A DNA stretch of 64,000 bases from Mogibacterium sp. (GTDB lineage Bacteria; Bacillota; Clostridia; Peptostreptococcales; Anaerovoracaceae): the NCBI GenBank assembly GCA_016775335.1, contig JAEUGJ010000035.1:1-64000 (forward strand), given 5' to 3'. Under the pieces are notes generated by a model. The model was not told the origin of the DNA and did no database searches. It saw only the letters and a list, made by a program, of their open reading frames with translations. The position numbers and the translations under genes are program-made. Positions 35,289-46,328 of the stretch are shown here, one piece after another (position 1 is the stretch's first letter; every line of letters starts with the position of its first letter).

Positions 35289-36158
35289 ATGATTGGAAAA
35301 GTAGTAAAAGGAATCGGGGGCTTCTATTACGTCTCCGATGGAAAAGAAATCATCCAGGGAAATGCCCGTGGAAATCTGAAGCGCCGAAAGAAGGATACCA
35401 TCTATGTGGGGGACGAGGTGGAATATGAAATCCGTGCGGAAGACGGGGAGTGCATTATCACAAAAGTACTTCCGCGCCGGAATATTCTGAAACGTCCGCC
35501 GGTATCCAATTTGGACACGCTGGTCATCGTTTCTTCGGCGGAAACACCGGAGATGATTCCCCTGGCGGTGGACAAGCTGACGGTGTACTGCGAACTCACC
35601 GGGATTCGGCCGATACTTGTTTTTACGAAAGCGGATTTGGCGTCGGAAGAGCGAATGCAGGAGCTGGAGAATATGTACCGGGATGTGTATCCCGTATATC
35701 CTATCAGCAGCGTTACCGGAGAGGGCGTGGACGACCTTCGCAAGGCCGTTGCGGGGCAGAGCGTGGCTCTGGCGGGACCCTCCGGCGTGGGCAAATCCAC
35801 TCTGCTGAACGCCTTGATTGCGGATGCGGATGCGGAGACCGGAAACCTCAGCGAGAAGACCGGCCGGGGAAAGCACACCACGCGGCATGTGGAAATTTTT
35901 CCGCTGGATCACGCCACCTATGTGTACGACACGCCGGGATTCACGTCTCTGGATTTGCCGGAGATGGATTCCCGGGAGCTTCGAAACTTCTTTCCGGAAT
36001 TCCGGGAACCCGGAGCTCATTGCCGCTACGGCGATTGCGTGCACATTAACGAGCCGGCATGCGGCGTGAAGGAAGCCCTGGCAGAGGGCGAAATCTGCCG
36101 GACGAGATACGACAGTTATTTGAAAATGTATGAAGAGGTTCAGAAATGGCAAAAGTAG
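35289..36158 (+). CDS. rsgA: Ribosome small-subunit maturation GTPase RsgA
   Basis: A 289-residue circularly permuted GTPase acting late in 30S assembly. It has an N-terminal OB fold, then G4 FTKADL, G5 YPISSVTGEG, G1 GPSGVGKSTLLN, a switch with GRGKHTT, and G3 DTPGFTSL. A C-terminal zinc site follows: CRYGDCVHINEPAC, pattern C-x4-C-x-H-x5-C. The start is three bases after prkC and the end overlaps rpe by 13 bases, a conserved order in Firmicutes. Confidence 0.95.
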   Translation: MIGKVVKGIGGFYYVSDGKEIIQGNARGNLKRRKKDTIYVGDEVEYEIRAEDGECIITKVLPRRNILKRPPVSNLDTLVIVSSAETPEMIPLAVDKLTVYCELTGIRPILVFTKADLASEERMQELENMYRDVYPVYPISSVTGEGVDDLRKAVAGQSVALAGPSGVGKSTLLNALIADADAETGNLSEKTGRGKHTTRHVEIFPLDHATYVYDTPGFTSLDLPEMDSRELRNFFPEFREPGAHCRYGDCVHINEPACGVKEALAEGEICRTRYDSYLKMYEEVQKWQK

Positions 36159-36790
36159 CACCATCAATTCTATCGGCAGATTTCTCCAAGCTGGGAGCGG
36201 ACGTACAGGAAATCGGTGATTTCGGCGCAGATTACATCCATGTGGACGTTATGGACGGCGCCTTCGTCCCAAACATCAGCTTTGGCGCAGGGGTGATGAA
36301 AAGTTTGAATTCGGTCGCAGCGATTCCTTATGATGTCCATCTGATGATCGAGGATCCGGACCGGTACATCGAGGACTTTGTGACACCGAACACGGAATTC
36401 ATTACCGTTCATCAGGAGGCTTGCCGTCATCTGGACCGGACGATTCAGCATATTCACAGCACCGGCGTGAAAGCCGGCGTTGCCCTGAATCCGGCCACTC
36501 CAATCGTGATGGTGGAGGATGTGCTGGACAAAGTGGACATGATTCTGATTATGTCCGTAAACCCGGGTTTTGGCGGACAGAAGTTCATTCCGCGAGCACT
36601 GGACAAAATTCGCCGCCTGGATGAAATCCGGAAGGCAAACGGATACGATTTCGTCATCGAAGTGGATGGCGGAGTCAACCTTCAGAACTGCGAAGAGCTG
36701 AAATCCGTCGGCACCGACATCCTGGTTGCCGGCTCCGCCGTATTCAAGGCAGAGGACCGGAAGGAAGCCATCAAAGTGCTGGGAAAGTAA
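36146..36790 (+). CDS. rpe: Ribulose-phosphate 3-epimerase
   Basis: A 214-residue TIM-barrel enzyme of the pentose phosphate pathway. It begins with APSILSADFSKLG, has HVDVMDGAFVPNISFG, DVHLMIEDP, MSVNPGFGGQKFIP and EVDGGVN. The metal-binding His and Asp residues are all present. It is the last gene of the queH-rpe operon. Confidence 0.96.
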   Translation: MAKVAPSILSADFSKLGADVQEIGDFGADYIHVDVMDGAFVPNISFGAGVMKSLNSVAAIPYDVHLMIEDPDRYIEDFVTPNTEFITVHQEACRHLDRTIQHIHSTGVKAGVALNPATPIVMVEDVLDKVDMILIMSVNPGFGGQKFIPRALDKIRRLDEIRKANGYDFVIEVDGGVNLQNCEELKSVGTDILVAGSAVFKAEDRKEAIKVLGK

Positions 36791-36828
36791 TTCAGACTGT
36801 ACCGGCGCGAAAGAAAGAAACGATAACA

Positions 36829-36868
36829 GGGAGTATCACACTAAGGTGTGCTGCTCCCGATTTTTTTT
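36829..36868 (+). terminator. Terminator of the queH-rpe operon
   Basis: GGGAG (36829-36833) pairs with CTCCC (36854-36858) and an inner CACAC/GTGTG stem, followed by eight T residues. Confidence 0.85.
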
Positions 36869-36900
36869 CACGAAGAAAGACAATAATCGAATTCGGACCC

Positions 36901-36930
36901 TTGTATGGAAATATGTACATATGGTAAACT
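36901..36930 (+). promoter_or_regulatory. Possible promoter of the Rhs gene
   Basis: TTGTAT (36901-36906), 18-base spacer, TAAACT (36925-36930), about 48 bases before the start. Moderate match only. No clear AGGAGG precedes ATG 36978. Confidence 0.4.
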
Positions 36931-36977
36931 TGGAGTAGAAAGACGTAGCCACTGAAGCCCCGAATGGAGACTCCACG

Positions 36978-39900
36978 ATGACACATGCCTATTCCAGAAG
37001 ATTAAAGTCTATTTCATTTTTCTTAATTTTTATTCTTGTTTTTGAAATTTTGTTCAGTTCAGCAGAGTGGTATGCCTATGGCGAGTCGAATGCAACTGAA
37101 ACGAAAGAGTCTTCCGAACCGCTTCCAAACGATTTGTCAAAATCCGAAGTCCTGGAAAAAGGAACCGATTACACGATTTTCAAGAATCCCGATGGAACCC
37201 AAAGTATGGATGTCTATCAAGCAGATGTGCGTACGCAAGATGAAAATGGTGAACTTGAGGATATTGACAACTCCATTAAGAAAACGGATGAAGAGGGAAA
37301 AACAGTATATAGGAACCAGAATGGTTTTGCCAATATCACTCTCCCAGAGATTATTACGAAAGAAAATCCGGTACAACTAGAGGGAAAGAGAAATAAAGTT
37401 TCTTTTTACCCAGTTGGAAATGAAGAGAACACAATCTTGGAAATGGATAAAACAATCCAAGAGAAAACAGAGAATCTGTATTATAAAACGCAGGAAGAAA
37501 CCACCGGCATTAGATATGTGGGAGGAGATGCTGCAGTCCAGTATGAATATTTTCCAACGGATTTCGGGCTGAAAGAAAATATCGTTTTAAAGAAGAAACC
37601 GGAAGTGAATCAGTTCCGGTTCATCTTACAGTGCAGAGGAAGGTACCTTGAAAAAGAACATCGTGCAATTCTGATTCGAGATAATGAAACGAAGAAAGTA
37701 AAAGGGGTGCTGTCGGAACCGTTTATGACAGATGCTTCGGATAGTGAGAACCAAGGATTTAGTGAGGATGCCGAGTATGACTATACGGTCATAGATTCTG
37801 ATAAAGGAATTTATGAAGTGATATTAACTGTATCAGAAGACTATTTGAAAGATGATAACAGGGTATATCCCGTTACTGTAGATCCTACAATAACACTGAA
37901 CGATTCTGCAACAATTAAGGATGTATATGTACTCAGCAAACATGCAAATTCAAATTATTACAGCAGTGGAATTATTAAGATGTGCATTGGATATGGACCC
38001 AAAGATGGTGTTTGCAGAACTTATGTAAAGTTTCCGAATCTACAGTCTAAGATTTCCAAAGCATATATTTCTAGTGCAACATTAAAACTAAATGAGCGGA
38101 ATAACACCAAACCATATCCTACAGTAGGAGTTTACCGAGTTACCGGAAGTTGGGACTTGGGAAAAATAAAATACAGCAGTCAACCTTCATATAACGGAAC
38201 AGCGGTGGCAACGGCGAAATTAACCGGAGGAACCGCAAGTCATACATTGAACGTCACTTCTCTGGTGCAGGGATGGGCGAAGGGAAGTTACAAGAATTAT
38301 GGAATGCTTCTTAGAGCCACATCGGAGAGCAGTTCTTCCGCAACATTCTGTGAATTCTATGGAGGGCGGTATGGAACTGCCAGCAAACGGCCGAAACTGA
38401 CCGTAAATTATACCGTACCTTCACCAGCAGTTCCAAGCAAGCCAACCGTATCGGTGGATCGGAATGCAATACCAAAGGGAACCAAGAACATTACAGTGAA
38501 GTGGAGCGGCCTGGAAAGCAACGTATTTGCCAATGCACAGGTCAAATTAGTAAAGTACAGTCAGCAGAATAATACCTATGCTTTAGCCAATGCGAATGGC
38601 AAGGTGTTTGCATACAAAGATATCAGCGGTTCCGGCAAAAGTGGTTCTTATTCGCTGGATACTTCCGGATTAGCCGAAGGAAAGTATGCGGTTGTTATTC
38701 GTGGAAAAGACAAAGTGGGGAATACCGGGGACGGAACGCTGGCATTGTTTTATGTGGACAGTACGTCTCCTGATGCACCGATACTGGGGAAACTTCAATC
38801 TTCCCGAATGGAAGCAACATCAGAAAACGCGAAAGTGGAAGTTGCTGTGCAGAAGGGAAAAGATTATCCGACCTATTATCCTTCCGGGATTACGAAAACT
38901 GAAGTAACTTTGTACAATGCGGACAACAATGAAAAAATTGGAGAAACTATATCCTTATCACCTTCAGAAAGTACAGCGACTTTTGAAAATGTGGAGTCCG
39001 GGATAGATGTGTACGCAAAGGCAATAAATGAGGATTTGGCCGGAAATCGGAGTGTGGAAGGAAAGTCGGAAACATTTACCGTGAAGCCTTTGAATCTTCC
39101 GGAATTTGTCGGGAAGGAGGACTTTAATAGTTCACTGAAGAAGAATCCTTGGATTTCGAAAAGGAACCACCATACGGATACATCATGGAAGGTGACATAC
39201 GATGGGAACCTTAGCAAAATAACAGCGGAAATTACAAAGAAAGATGGAACGGTAGTAGCAGGATACGAGGAGAACAGTATTCTTTCTGATGAAGAGTATC
39301 CGAAGGTAGTGAAGAACTATAGTATCGAAAAAGATTTTGACATCGAATCGTTGGAAGATGGGGAGTATGAGGTTCACTGGAGATTCTATGCAGATGATGA
39401 AGATTCCGGTTATCGGGAGCAGACAGTATCTCTCAATATGGATAATCGGAAACCGGAGGTCACGGTAGTATCTCCAACAGATGACGAAGAAGTATCAGGT
39501 ATGGTCCAGGTTGCCTTGACGATTGCTGATCAGCCGGAGAATCAAGGGGACCTTTCCAACTTAGAAGTTCGACTAATTGGAAAGAATGTGGATCGCGTTT
39601 TGTCTGAATCCAATGAGATTATTAATTTTAACAGTACGGAATATGAAGATGGAGAATATACGATTCAGGTTACTGCTACCGATAAGGCGGGAAACAAAAG
39701 TGAGACTGCACAGCGAGTGATTCACATTTCGAATCCGGTAAAAGCACCGAAAATATCGATGGATAAAGAAATCGGAACTTCTGAAAGTAACCTAAATCTA
39801 GAATGGAATTATCCATCGGGCGATGCAGCGGTAAAGAAAATTTCAGCCTTACAGTATGCCCTTGTTAGTAAGGGGGAAACCGTATCAGATTCCGATTATG

Positions 39901-42900
39901 AGACATTTGCGGAAGAAGAAACAGCACAGAAGGAAGGGTCTACTTCGATTCAAACCACAGATCTCCCCGATGGAGAATATACAATTTGTGTTAGAAGTCT
40001 GGATGCAAAAGGAAATCCGGGAAAAGAACGGACCTTGACGTATACTATAGATAATACGGATCCGGAAATCGAACTGGTTTCGCCTACAGAGAAATCTGTT
40101 GTATTCGGGATGCTGTTTGTTCGCGGTAACATAAAAGATAAGAATTTGAAGAAATATACGCTGGCAGTGGCAAACGGGGAAACGACGGACAAAGCGGCTT
40201 TTCAAGTTCAGAAAGCGGAGACGCTGAATGATGGTGCTACAAATGTAGGTCCGTATATTGGAATGCTCGATTTAAGTGACGAAATTGCATATCCACCGAA
40301 TCAGACGTATACCCTTCGCATTCAAGGAGAAGACTGTGCCGGAAATAAAGAAACGAGGTATATAACGGTCGAAAAGAAGGATGCGCAGGAAGTTCCTGCG
40401 GATTTTGAAATTGATAAATCCGGAAAGAATAAGTTGACCATTTCAGCAGAAAAAACGAGATTTCTGTTGAAAAAGGAAGGCGAAACCTATGTGCCGGAAA
40501 ATCCAATTTGGTATGTCGATGGAAAGCAAGTGGATGGATCAAATGGAATCGATTGCAGCAATCCAGAAATCTATCCGGAAGGATCCAAGCATTCATTAGT
40601 CGTATATGATAACAGGACAGATGGTGTTCTATACGGTGTAACTACCCTAAAATACGAACTTCTTTCCTCAGCAGAGAAAGAAATTACTTCGTCGATTACA
40701 GATACGCCGGAACTTTTGGCACTGAGCCTGGATGTGGAAAAGGATTCAGAAAACCATTACTATTTGTCTTACAATGGAGCGAAAGAACAGGAGATTATAC
40801 CGGGCAGAGAAATTCTATTGGATACCCTAAGAAACAGTGAGGAGGTGAGTATTGGAAAAATTGAACTGTTTGCCCGGGATTCTGAGGGTAACCGGAAGTC
40901 ACTTGAAGAAAGTGGAAGCTGGCAGCTAATTGGTAGATTTTCTCAAGGAGACGAATGTATCGTCGACATGATGGGAGACTATACACCGAAGAATGTTACG
41001 GCAATTCCATCTCTTAATTCAAAGGTGAAAATAACTTGGGAAACGGATAAAGATGCGGAGAATGTCAGCTATGAAATTGAGAGAAGTACATCACCGGATT
41101 TTGGTGAGAACGAGACAGAATGTGTTCAAAGTCAGGTAAAAGAACACTACTGGTGTGACAATTATGCCGTAGTAGATGCGGGAAACAACATGAATGATCA
41201 TGAGGGCACTCGGGCAAGAATGCGGAAAATCCGAGATGCAGACTTGTATTACCGTGTACGTGCAGTGCATAATCAAGGAAAACATGTTCGAAAGAGCGGG
41301 TTTGATGAAGACTGGGTAAAACTTCCTGCGATGAACGAATATGCAAAAAGACTGGGGAAAAAAGATTATTTGGGTTACTCCAGTGTAGATATCGGTATGG
41401 GAGACGGATATGTTGAACAAAGTACCGGAAACCTTGTGTATCAGGAGACGGATGCCAATGTAAAAGGCAAAGTTCTGGATTTATCCATGGAAAGAACCTA
41501 TAACAGTATGGCTGCCGGAATGACAGCATTGGGGTATGGTTGGGATTTTAGTTTTTCGCCGACTCTGTTATCGACCTATGACCGATATGGAGATGAAACG
41601 GGCATGTTATTCAAAGATGGTTCCGGGACCATCTATACGTTCCGGTCCATTGAAAATGCGACAGATTCGGAGAATGGAATTACGCATTATCAAAGCCCGA
41701 TTGGTGTGTACATCCATTTGAAGAAAATAGAGAAAGATGGAGAAACAACCTACGAGATAGAGACTTTAGAAGGGGATACGTATGTATTCAATGGAAGCAG
41801 TCAGCTGAAAGAATTTCGGGATTCCAATGGAAACAAAGTGTTCTATGAGTACGATTCGGTTGGAAAATTGAAGTCGGTGGAGAATCCGAACACAGGAAAC
41901 AGCGGGAAGGAAACGGAGGCAACCGGAAAGAGCCGAATTATATTTCACTACAAGGATAGTCAAGAAGAATTAGAAAGCGAACTGATTCAGAGTGTAGAAC
42001 TTCCGGGCGGACAAACGGTGAAGTATGAGTATAACGAAGACAAAGTCTTGGTAAATAGCATATTGTACAAGAAAGATTCGAAAGATTCAGAGAAAATAGA
42101 AACAAAGTATCAATATACTTTCGACGGCACACTGTTAACTGGAATCCAAGATGCAAATGGAAACAAATCAAACATAGAATACGATATGGATTCGGTAAAT
42201 CCAGGCCGATGCCGACTGGTAACTTATCCAAATGGAGACCGAGAAAAATTTGCATATATGAAATCAGAGGAAGAAAATGATGTGCTTCTCTACGATTCTA
42301 TGGAACAAACCAGCTATCGTGCCGGTTTACTTAACGTACCGAAAGAAATTGGATCTTCCGAATATCGTTTTAATGCAGATGGAAATGTTATTTGGAGCCG
42401 AGATATTGAAGGCGGTGAAGTAGAATCCAAGTACTCTTTGGGTCTTGAAATTGAAACAACCGGAACTTCCTGTACCTATCGGATTGATGAATCGGGGGTT
42501 ATTCAAAACGGAACTGCTGAAACCACCAGTGAGATTCAATATGATCGGATTCCGGATGGCAATACCATTGCTTCCAAAGTTAGCTCCACAAGGGGAAACG
42601 TAACTCAGGAAACAGATGAAGAGGGAAACGTTACGAAATATGAATATGGTGACAAGGCTGCTGCAAATGCAGGAAATCCAACCCGAATACAGACCATTGC
42701 TAAAGATGGAACGAATAGTGAAGAACGCTTTACGTATGATGACAACGGAAATATTCTGCGGGCAGAAGATGAAACCACAGGAGAAAGCATTTCATTCCAA
42801 TATGACGCAGACGGTCAACTTCGGGAAGAACAAGAGTATCTGAAAGACGGAACAAAGGGTGAGAAAACAACGTATACTTATGACGCTGTTGGTGAAGAGC

Positions 42901-45900
42901 TCCAAGAAAAGGAAAGCTCAGAAGGAGATACCTCTTCTTCCTATGACACAATTAATGATGAATATGGAAAAGTGCGATTTGAAAGAAACGGAGAGAATTA
43001 TGTAACGGAACATCGTTATGACGTGTTGAATCGTGAAACTATGACATTGTATTATCTCGAGAAGTGTGATGTGGACATTTCTGAAAAGAAATCTGCGTCT
43101 GAACGGCTTCAGGCTTTTGAAAACTGGTGCAAAGAAAAAAGCTCAGTGTCCGAAAGCCAAGAATACGACGCCAATGGAAATCTTACAAAAGAGACAGATC
43201 GAGAAGGTCGTGTGACGACTTATCAGTATGACTGCATGGACAGGGTGACTAAAAAAGAAGTTCGAAAAGATACAGAGCACATGTCTTGGAAGTATGTGTA
43301 CACGGTAGAAGATATCGACCGCTATTTTGAAAGTGGAAATGAGCCAATCAAGAACGCACTTGTCACAACCGAAGTGAATGAAGAGGGCGTAGTCACTTCC
43401 ATCAGCTGTCAGGATAAGGCTGGAAACATTGTAAAAACATTTAATAAGGGAATTATAACATCCTTCCGGTATAACCGAGACGGAAATATCACGGAGGTGT
43501 ATTCTCTGGGGAAGGATGAAGAACAAAATGCAGGGATTGGAATCGGTATTACGGTGCTTGCGAATTACGACAAGTACGGAGAAAATACGGCGAATATTGT
43601 CGCACCGGGATATGACGAAGAGAAAAAAGCATATTTTGTTCGAGAGGATACTTCGGTATTGAAATATGAGTATGACTCCCTTGGAAACATTCGCAAAGAG
43701 ATAGATCCGTCGGGGCATAAAACAGAGTATCGATATGATGTAAATGGAAGAACAACAAAGACGATAAATACCTCGGATACAACGGAGGCTTCAGACATAT
43801 CCATTACTCGTGCTTCGTATGATATTCCGGGGGAAGATGGAAATACAATTACGAAGATTACGAATGCGCTGAATCAGGTGTCTGAGGAGGAGAAGGATGC
43901 TTCCGGAAATACCGTTCGCATTACAGACAAAGGAAAAAACACCGGAAAGAAAATAGAAATCCGGTATACTTATGATGCCAATGGAAATATGTTAACTGAG
44001 GAGAAAGCGAAAGGCATCATTTCCTATGAATATGATAGCATGGGGAATGTAACTCGAAAGATTACTCGGAAACAAGATGGAAAAGCACGAGATTACAGTG
44101 AGTATACTTATGATTATCTGGGAATGCAGACGGAGCGAAAGGATTATACAAATGGAGAACTTCAGAGAGTAGCCCAGTATCGATATGATGGAATGAAGAG
44201 GCTGGTTCAGTCTTATGAAGGGAAAGAAAAAGCGAATGAAACAGATGCTGCCTGGATTCATTATTCCTACGATATAGAAGGAAATCTGGTGAATATTCGC
44301 TATCCCGAAAGCACCGGAATAGAAAACGTAGAATACGAGTATGGAGTATATGACAGGCTTCTTAAAGTATCCTATACTGCGGATGGTGAAAAACGAACCG
44401 CTCGCGAGTACAGCTATCGAGCGGATAACAGAGTGCAATCCGTCAAGGATTACACATCGGCAAATCATTCTGTAACAAAAAAATTCGGTTACAATCGCCG
44501 TGGACAATCAACGGATATTGAAATAAGGGATAGCAAAACCGGTCTTCAAGAGAAATATGAGTACACCTATGATGTGTGTGGAAATGTTACATCTGAGGAA
44601 ATCTTGAGGGGAATCGAGAAGAAAACCCCAGCGGAAGAGGCGCTTACGGATAAGGGAAGTTACCATATTCTCAGAAAGTATTCCTATAACGACTTGGATG
44701 AACTTCGAAATCTGAAGGAATACTGCATTGAAGGGGAAAATTCCGATGGTACCGGAACACTGACCCATGAAACATCCTATACATATGATGCCCTGGGGAA
44801 CCGGAAATCAGAGACCAAAGATGGAATAAAGTATGTCTATGGATACGATGATTTGAATGAATTGCTATGGGTAGAGAAAGAAGGAGAATCCGAAAAGCAG
44901 AAAAAATATACGTATGATGAAGACGGTAATCAAGTATCTGAAATTAATGCTGAAGCCGGTACAGAAACTACTTATTCGTATGATTTGGAAGGAAACATGT
45001 TAAAGTCTGTTTCCAGAGCAAGAAAAAATGGCGAGACAGTGGAAACTGTTACAGAAAATCAATATAATGGAGATGGAGCAAGAGTGTCTCGTACTGTGAA
45101 CGGTGAAACGACATATTTCCTCTACGCCAACGGAAATCTGATTGGTTCCTATACGATGGATTCGTCGAATCAGGAGATTGTCTCCAAGCATACCGCCAAT
45201 GTTTTTGGCATTAACGGTGACATTATATTGACGATACGGACAGGAACGAAATCGTATGTCTATAACGCAGATATCCGTGGAAGCATCATGTCCATTACGG
45301 ATGATAATGGTGATGTAGTGCAATCCTGTTACTACAGTGTATTCGGTGAGCCTTCTGTGGAGGGGACATTCTATAATGAGATTCTGTATACAGGGGCTGT
45401 GTATGACTCCAGTACCGGAATGTACTATCTGTCCACAAGGTTCTATGACTCTGAAAGTGGAAGGTTTGCGAGCCGGGATAGTGTTCGAGGAAGTGTGGAT
45501 AATCCGCTAAGCCTGAATATTTATGCATACTGTGTCAATAATCCACTGAAATACACCGATGAGGAAGGCGAAATGCCAACCGTGGTTGCAGGTGCGATAA
45601 TCGGTGGATCAATGGGGGCGATTTTTGAAATAGCCGATCAATGGTATAGTAAAGGCGCAAAGAATATTAATTGGAAGTCTGTTGCTGCACGAGCAGCTGG
45701 TGGAGCTATCACTGGAGCTTATGCTTCGATTTCAGGTATTGGTTTGCTTAAACCAATAGGTATGGATGCCGCTGTTGGAACTGTGGAGAATATGGTTGTA
45801 ACCATGACAGAATCAGGAAAAATGTCAGACAATGATGTGTTGAAATCTGCGGAATATGCGGTGATAGATTCAGTAGGTGGTGCTGCTGTTATGAAATCGA

Positions 45901-46304
45901 CAGGGGCTGCAGTCAAGTTAACTTCGAAAATGACAAAAGGAAAATGGAGTAAATTTGTTGGTTCTAAAAGCAAGAATCACGGAGGTGTTGTTGTAAAGAA
46001 GAAGACTTCTCAAAAACAAATTGGAAAAAGAATCAGAGCAATAAAGAAAAATATTAAATCTAAGGTAAAATCGGCGAAGAAAGCTGTAAAAAGACTCGCA
46101 AAAGCGACATTTACTAAGGCAAGAAAAGCCTATCATGCAGTGAAACGGAGAGTAAAAAGAATGGTTCGAACCTGCCGTGTTTTAAAGGCATATGCAAGCA
46201 AAAAAATATCTACAACAATTGATCGGTTCCATAGGAAATATATAAGGAAACAAAAAACTATGCGTGTAAATGGATTCCGACGTAAGTTGCATTGGATATT
46301 TTAA
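36978..46304 (+). CDS. Giant WapA/Rhs-like surface protein with basic C-terminal tip
   Basis: A 3108-residue exported protein. It has a signal/anchor segment at about 11-30, a DNRLRE-type carbohydrate-binding region at about 305-478, and several Ig-like repeats with SPDAP/PEVTVVSPTD boundaries (about 480-1180). A YD/Rhs repeat shell begins near 1465 with DUF6531-like VDIGMGDGYVEQSTGNL. The conserved Rhs core ends in YYLSTRFYDSESGRF and NPLKYTDEEGE. The variable tip is residues 2866-3108: a Gly/Ala-rich segment, then about 126 residues from 2982 that are roughly one-third Lys/Arg with one acidic residue. Such tips are usually toxins for contact-dependent competition. The tip family is not recognised. 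Base composition is more AT-rich than in the neighbours, suggesting transfer. Confidence 0.85.
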   Translation: MTHAYSRRLKSISFFLIFILVFEILFSSAEWYAYGESNATETKESSEPLPNDLSKSEVLEKGTDYTIFKNPDGTQSMDVYQADVRTQDENGELEDIDNSIKKTDEEGKTVYRNQNGFANITLPEIITKENPVQLEGKRNKVSFYPVGNEENTILEMDKTIQEKTENLYYKTQEETTGIRYVGGDAAVQYEYFPTDFGLKENIVLKKKPEVNQFRFILQCRGRYLEKEHRAILIRDNETKKVKGVLSEPFMTDASDSENQGFSEDAEYDYTVIDSDKGIYEVILTVSEDYLKDDNRVYPVTVDPTITLNDSATIKDVYVLSKHANSNYYSSGIIKMCIGYGPKDGVCRTYVKFPNLQSKISKAYISSATLKLNERNNTKPYPTVGVYRVTGSWDLGKIKYSSQPSYNGTAVATAKLTGGTASHTLNVTSLVQGWAKGSYKNYGMLLRATSESSSSATFCEFYGGRYGTASKRPKLTVNYTVPSPAVPSKPTVSVDRNAIPKGTKNITVKWSGLESNVFANAQVKLVKYSQQNNTYALANANGKVFAYKDISGSGKSGSYSLDTSGLAEGKYAVVIRGKDKVGNTGDGTLALFYVDSTSPDAPILGKLQSSRMEATSENAKVEVAVQKGKDYPTYYPSGITKTEVTLYNADNNEKIGETISLSPSESTATFENVESGIDVYAKAINEDLAGNRSVEGKSETFTVKPLNLPEFVGKEDFNSSLKKNPWISKRNHHTDTSWKVTYDGNLSKITAEITKKDGTVVAGYEENSILSDEEYPKVVKNYSIEKDFDIESLEDGEYEVHWRFYADDEDSGYREQTVSLNMDNRKPEVTVVSPTDDEEVSGMVQVALTIADQPENQGDLSNLEVRLIGKNVDRVLSESNEIINFNSTEYEDGEYTIQVTATDKAGNKSETAQRVIHISNPVKAPKISMDKEIGTSESNLNLEWNYPSGDAAVKKISALQYALVSKGETVSDSDYETFAEEETAQKEGSTSIQTTDLPDGEYTICVRSLDAKGNPGKERTLTYTIDNTDPEIELVSPTEKSVVFGMLFVRGNIKDKNLKKYTLAVANGETTDKAAFQVQKAETLNDGATNVGPYIGMLDLSDEIAYPPNQTYTLRIQGEDCAGNKETRYITVEKKDAQEVPADFEIDKSGKNKLTISAEKTRFLLKKEGETYVPENPIWYVDGKQVDGSNGIDCSNPEIYPEGSKHSLVVYDNRTDGVLYGVTTLKYELLSSAEKEITSSITDTPELLALSLDVEKDSENHYYLSYNGAKEQEIIPGREILLDTLRNSEEVSIGKIELFARDSEGNRKSLEESGSWQLIGRFSQGDECIVDMMGDYTPKNVTAIPSLNSKVKITWETDKDAENVSYEIERSTSPDFGENETECVQSQVKEHYWCDNYAVVDAGNNMNDHEGTRARMRKIRDADLYYRVRAVHNQGKHVRKSGFDEDWVKLPAMNEYAKRLGKKDYLGYSSVDIGMGDGYVEQSTGNLVYQETDANVKGKVLDLSMERTYNSMAAGMTALGYGWDFSFSPTLLSTYDRYGDETGMLFKDGSGTIYTFRSIENATDSENGITHYQSPIGVYIHLKKIEKDGETTYEIETLEGDTYVFNGSSQLKEFRDSNGNKVFYEYDSVGKLKSVENPNTGNSGKETEATGKSRIIFHYKDSQEELESELIQSVELPGGQTVKYEYNEDKVLVNSILYKKDSKDSEKIETKYQYTFDGTLLTGIQDANGNKSNIEYDMDSVNPGRCRLVTYPNGDREKFAYMKSEEENDVLLYDSMEQTSYRAGLLNVPKEIGSSEYRFNADGNVIWSRDIEGGEVESKYSLGLEIETTGTSCTYRIDESGVIQNGTAETTSEIQYDRIPDGNTIASKVSSTRGNVTQETDEEGNVTKYEYGDKAAANAGNPTRIQTIAKDGTNSEERFTYDDNGNILRAEDETTGESISFQYDADGQLREEQEYLKDGTKGEKTTYTYDAVGEELQEKESSEGDTSSSYDTINDEYGKVRFERNGENYVTEHRYDVLNRETMTLYYLEKCDVDISEKKSASERLQAFENWCKEKSSVSESQEYDANGNLTKETDREGRVTTYQYDCMDRVTKKEVRKDTEHMSWKYVYTVEDIDRYFESGNEPIKNALVTTEVNEEGVVTSISCQDKAGNIVKTFNKGIITSFRYNRDGNITEVYSLGKDEEQNAGIGIGITVLANYDKYGENTANIVAPGYDEEKKAYFVREDTSVLKYEYDSLGNIRKEIDPSGHKTEYRYDVNGRTTKTINTSDTTEASDISITRASYDIPGEDGNTITKITNALNQVSEEEKDASGNTVRITDKGKNTGKKIEIRYTYDANGNMLTEEKAKGIISYEYDSMGNVTRKITRKQDGKARDYSEYTYDYLGMQTERKDYTNGELQRVAQYRYDGMKRLVQSYEGKEKANETDAAWIHYSYDIEGNLVNIRYPESTGIENVEYEYGVYDRLLKVSYTADGEKRTAREYSYRADNRVQSVKDYTSANHSVTKKFGYNRRGQSTDIEIRDSKTGLQEKYEYTYDVCGNVTSEEILRGIEKKTPAEEALTDKGSYHILRKYSYNDLDELRNLKEYCIEGENSDGTGTLTHETSYTYDALGNRKSETKDGIKYVYGYDDLNELLWVEKEGESEKQKKYTYDEDGNQVSEINAEAGTETTYSYDLEGNMLKSVSRARKNGETVETVTENQYNGDGARVSRTVNGETTYFLYANGNLIGSYTMDSSNQEIVSKHTANVFGINGDIILTIRTGTKSYVYNADIRGSIMSITDDNGDVVQSCYYSVFGEPSVEGTFYNEILYTGAVYDSSTGMYYLSTRFYDSESGRFASRDSVRGSVDNPLSLNIYAYCVNNPLKYTDEEGEMPTVVAGAIIGGSMGAIFEIADQWYSKGAKNINWKSVAARAAGGAITGAYASISGIGLLKPIGMDAAVGTVENMVVTMTESGKMSDNDVLKSAEYAVIDSVGGAAVMKSTGAAVKLTSKMTKGKWSKFVGSKSKNHGGVVVKKKTSQKQIGKRIRAIKKNIKSKVKSAKKAVKRLAKATFTKARKAYHAVKRRVKRMVRTCRVLKAYASKKISTTIDRFHRKYIRKQKTMRVNGFRRKLHWIF

Positions 46305-46328
46305 ATATGGAGAAGAAGGGAGAATACT

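Noticed and set aside
33477..36167. 896-codon frame on the - strand opposite prkC and rsgA
   Set aside because: It is the antisense shadow of two well-supported genes, with a composition typical of antisense frames (rich in His, Leu, Arg and Val).
36925..36978. c-di-GMP riboswitch upstream of the Rhs gene
   Set aside because: A loose resemblance to the GEMM core around GGTAAAC and GACGTAGCC was seen, but the paired elements do not form and the leader is too short.
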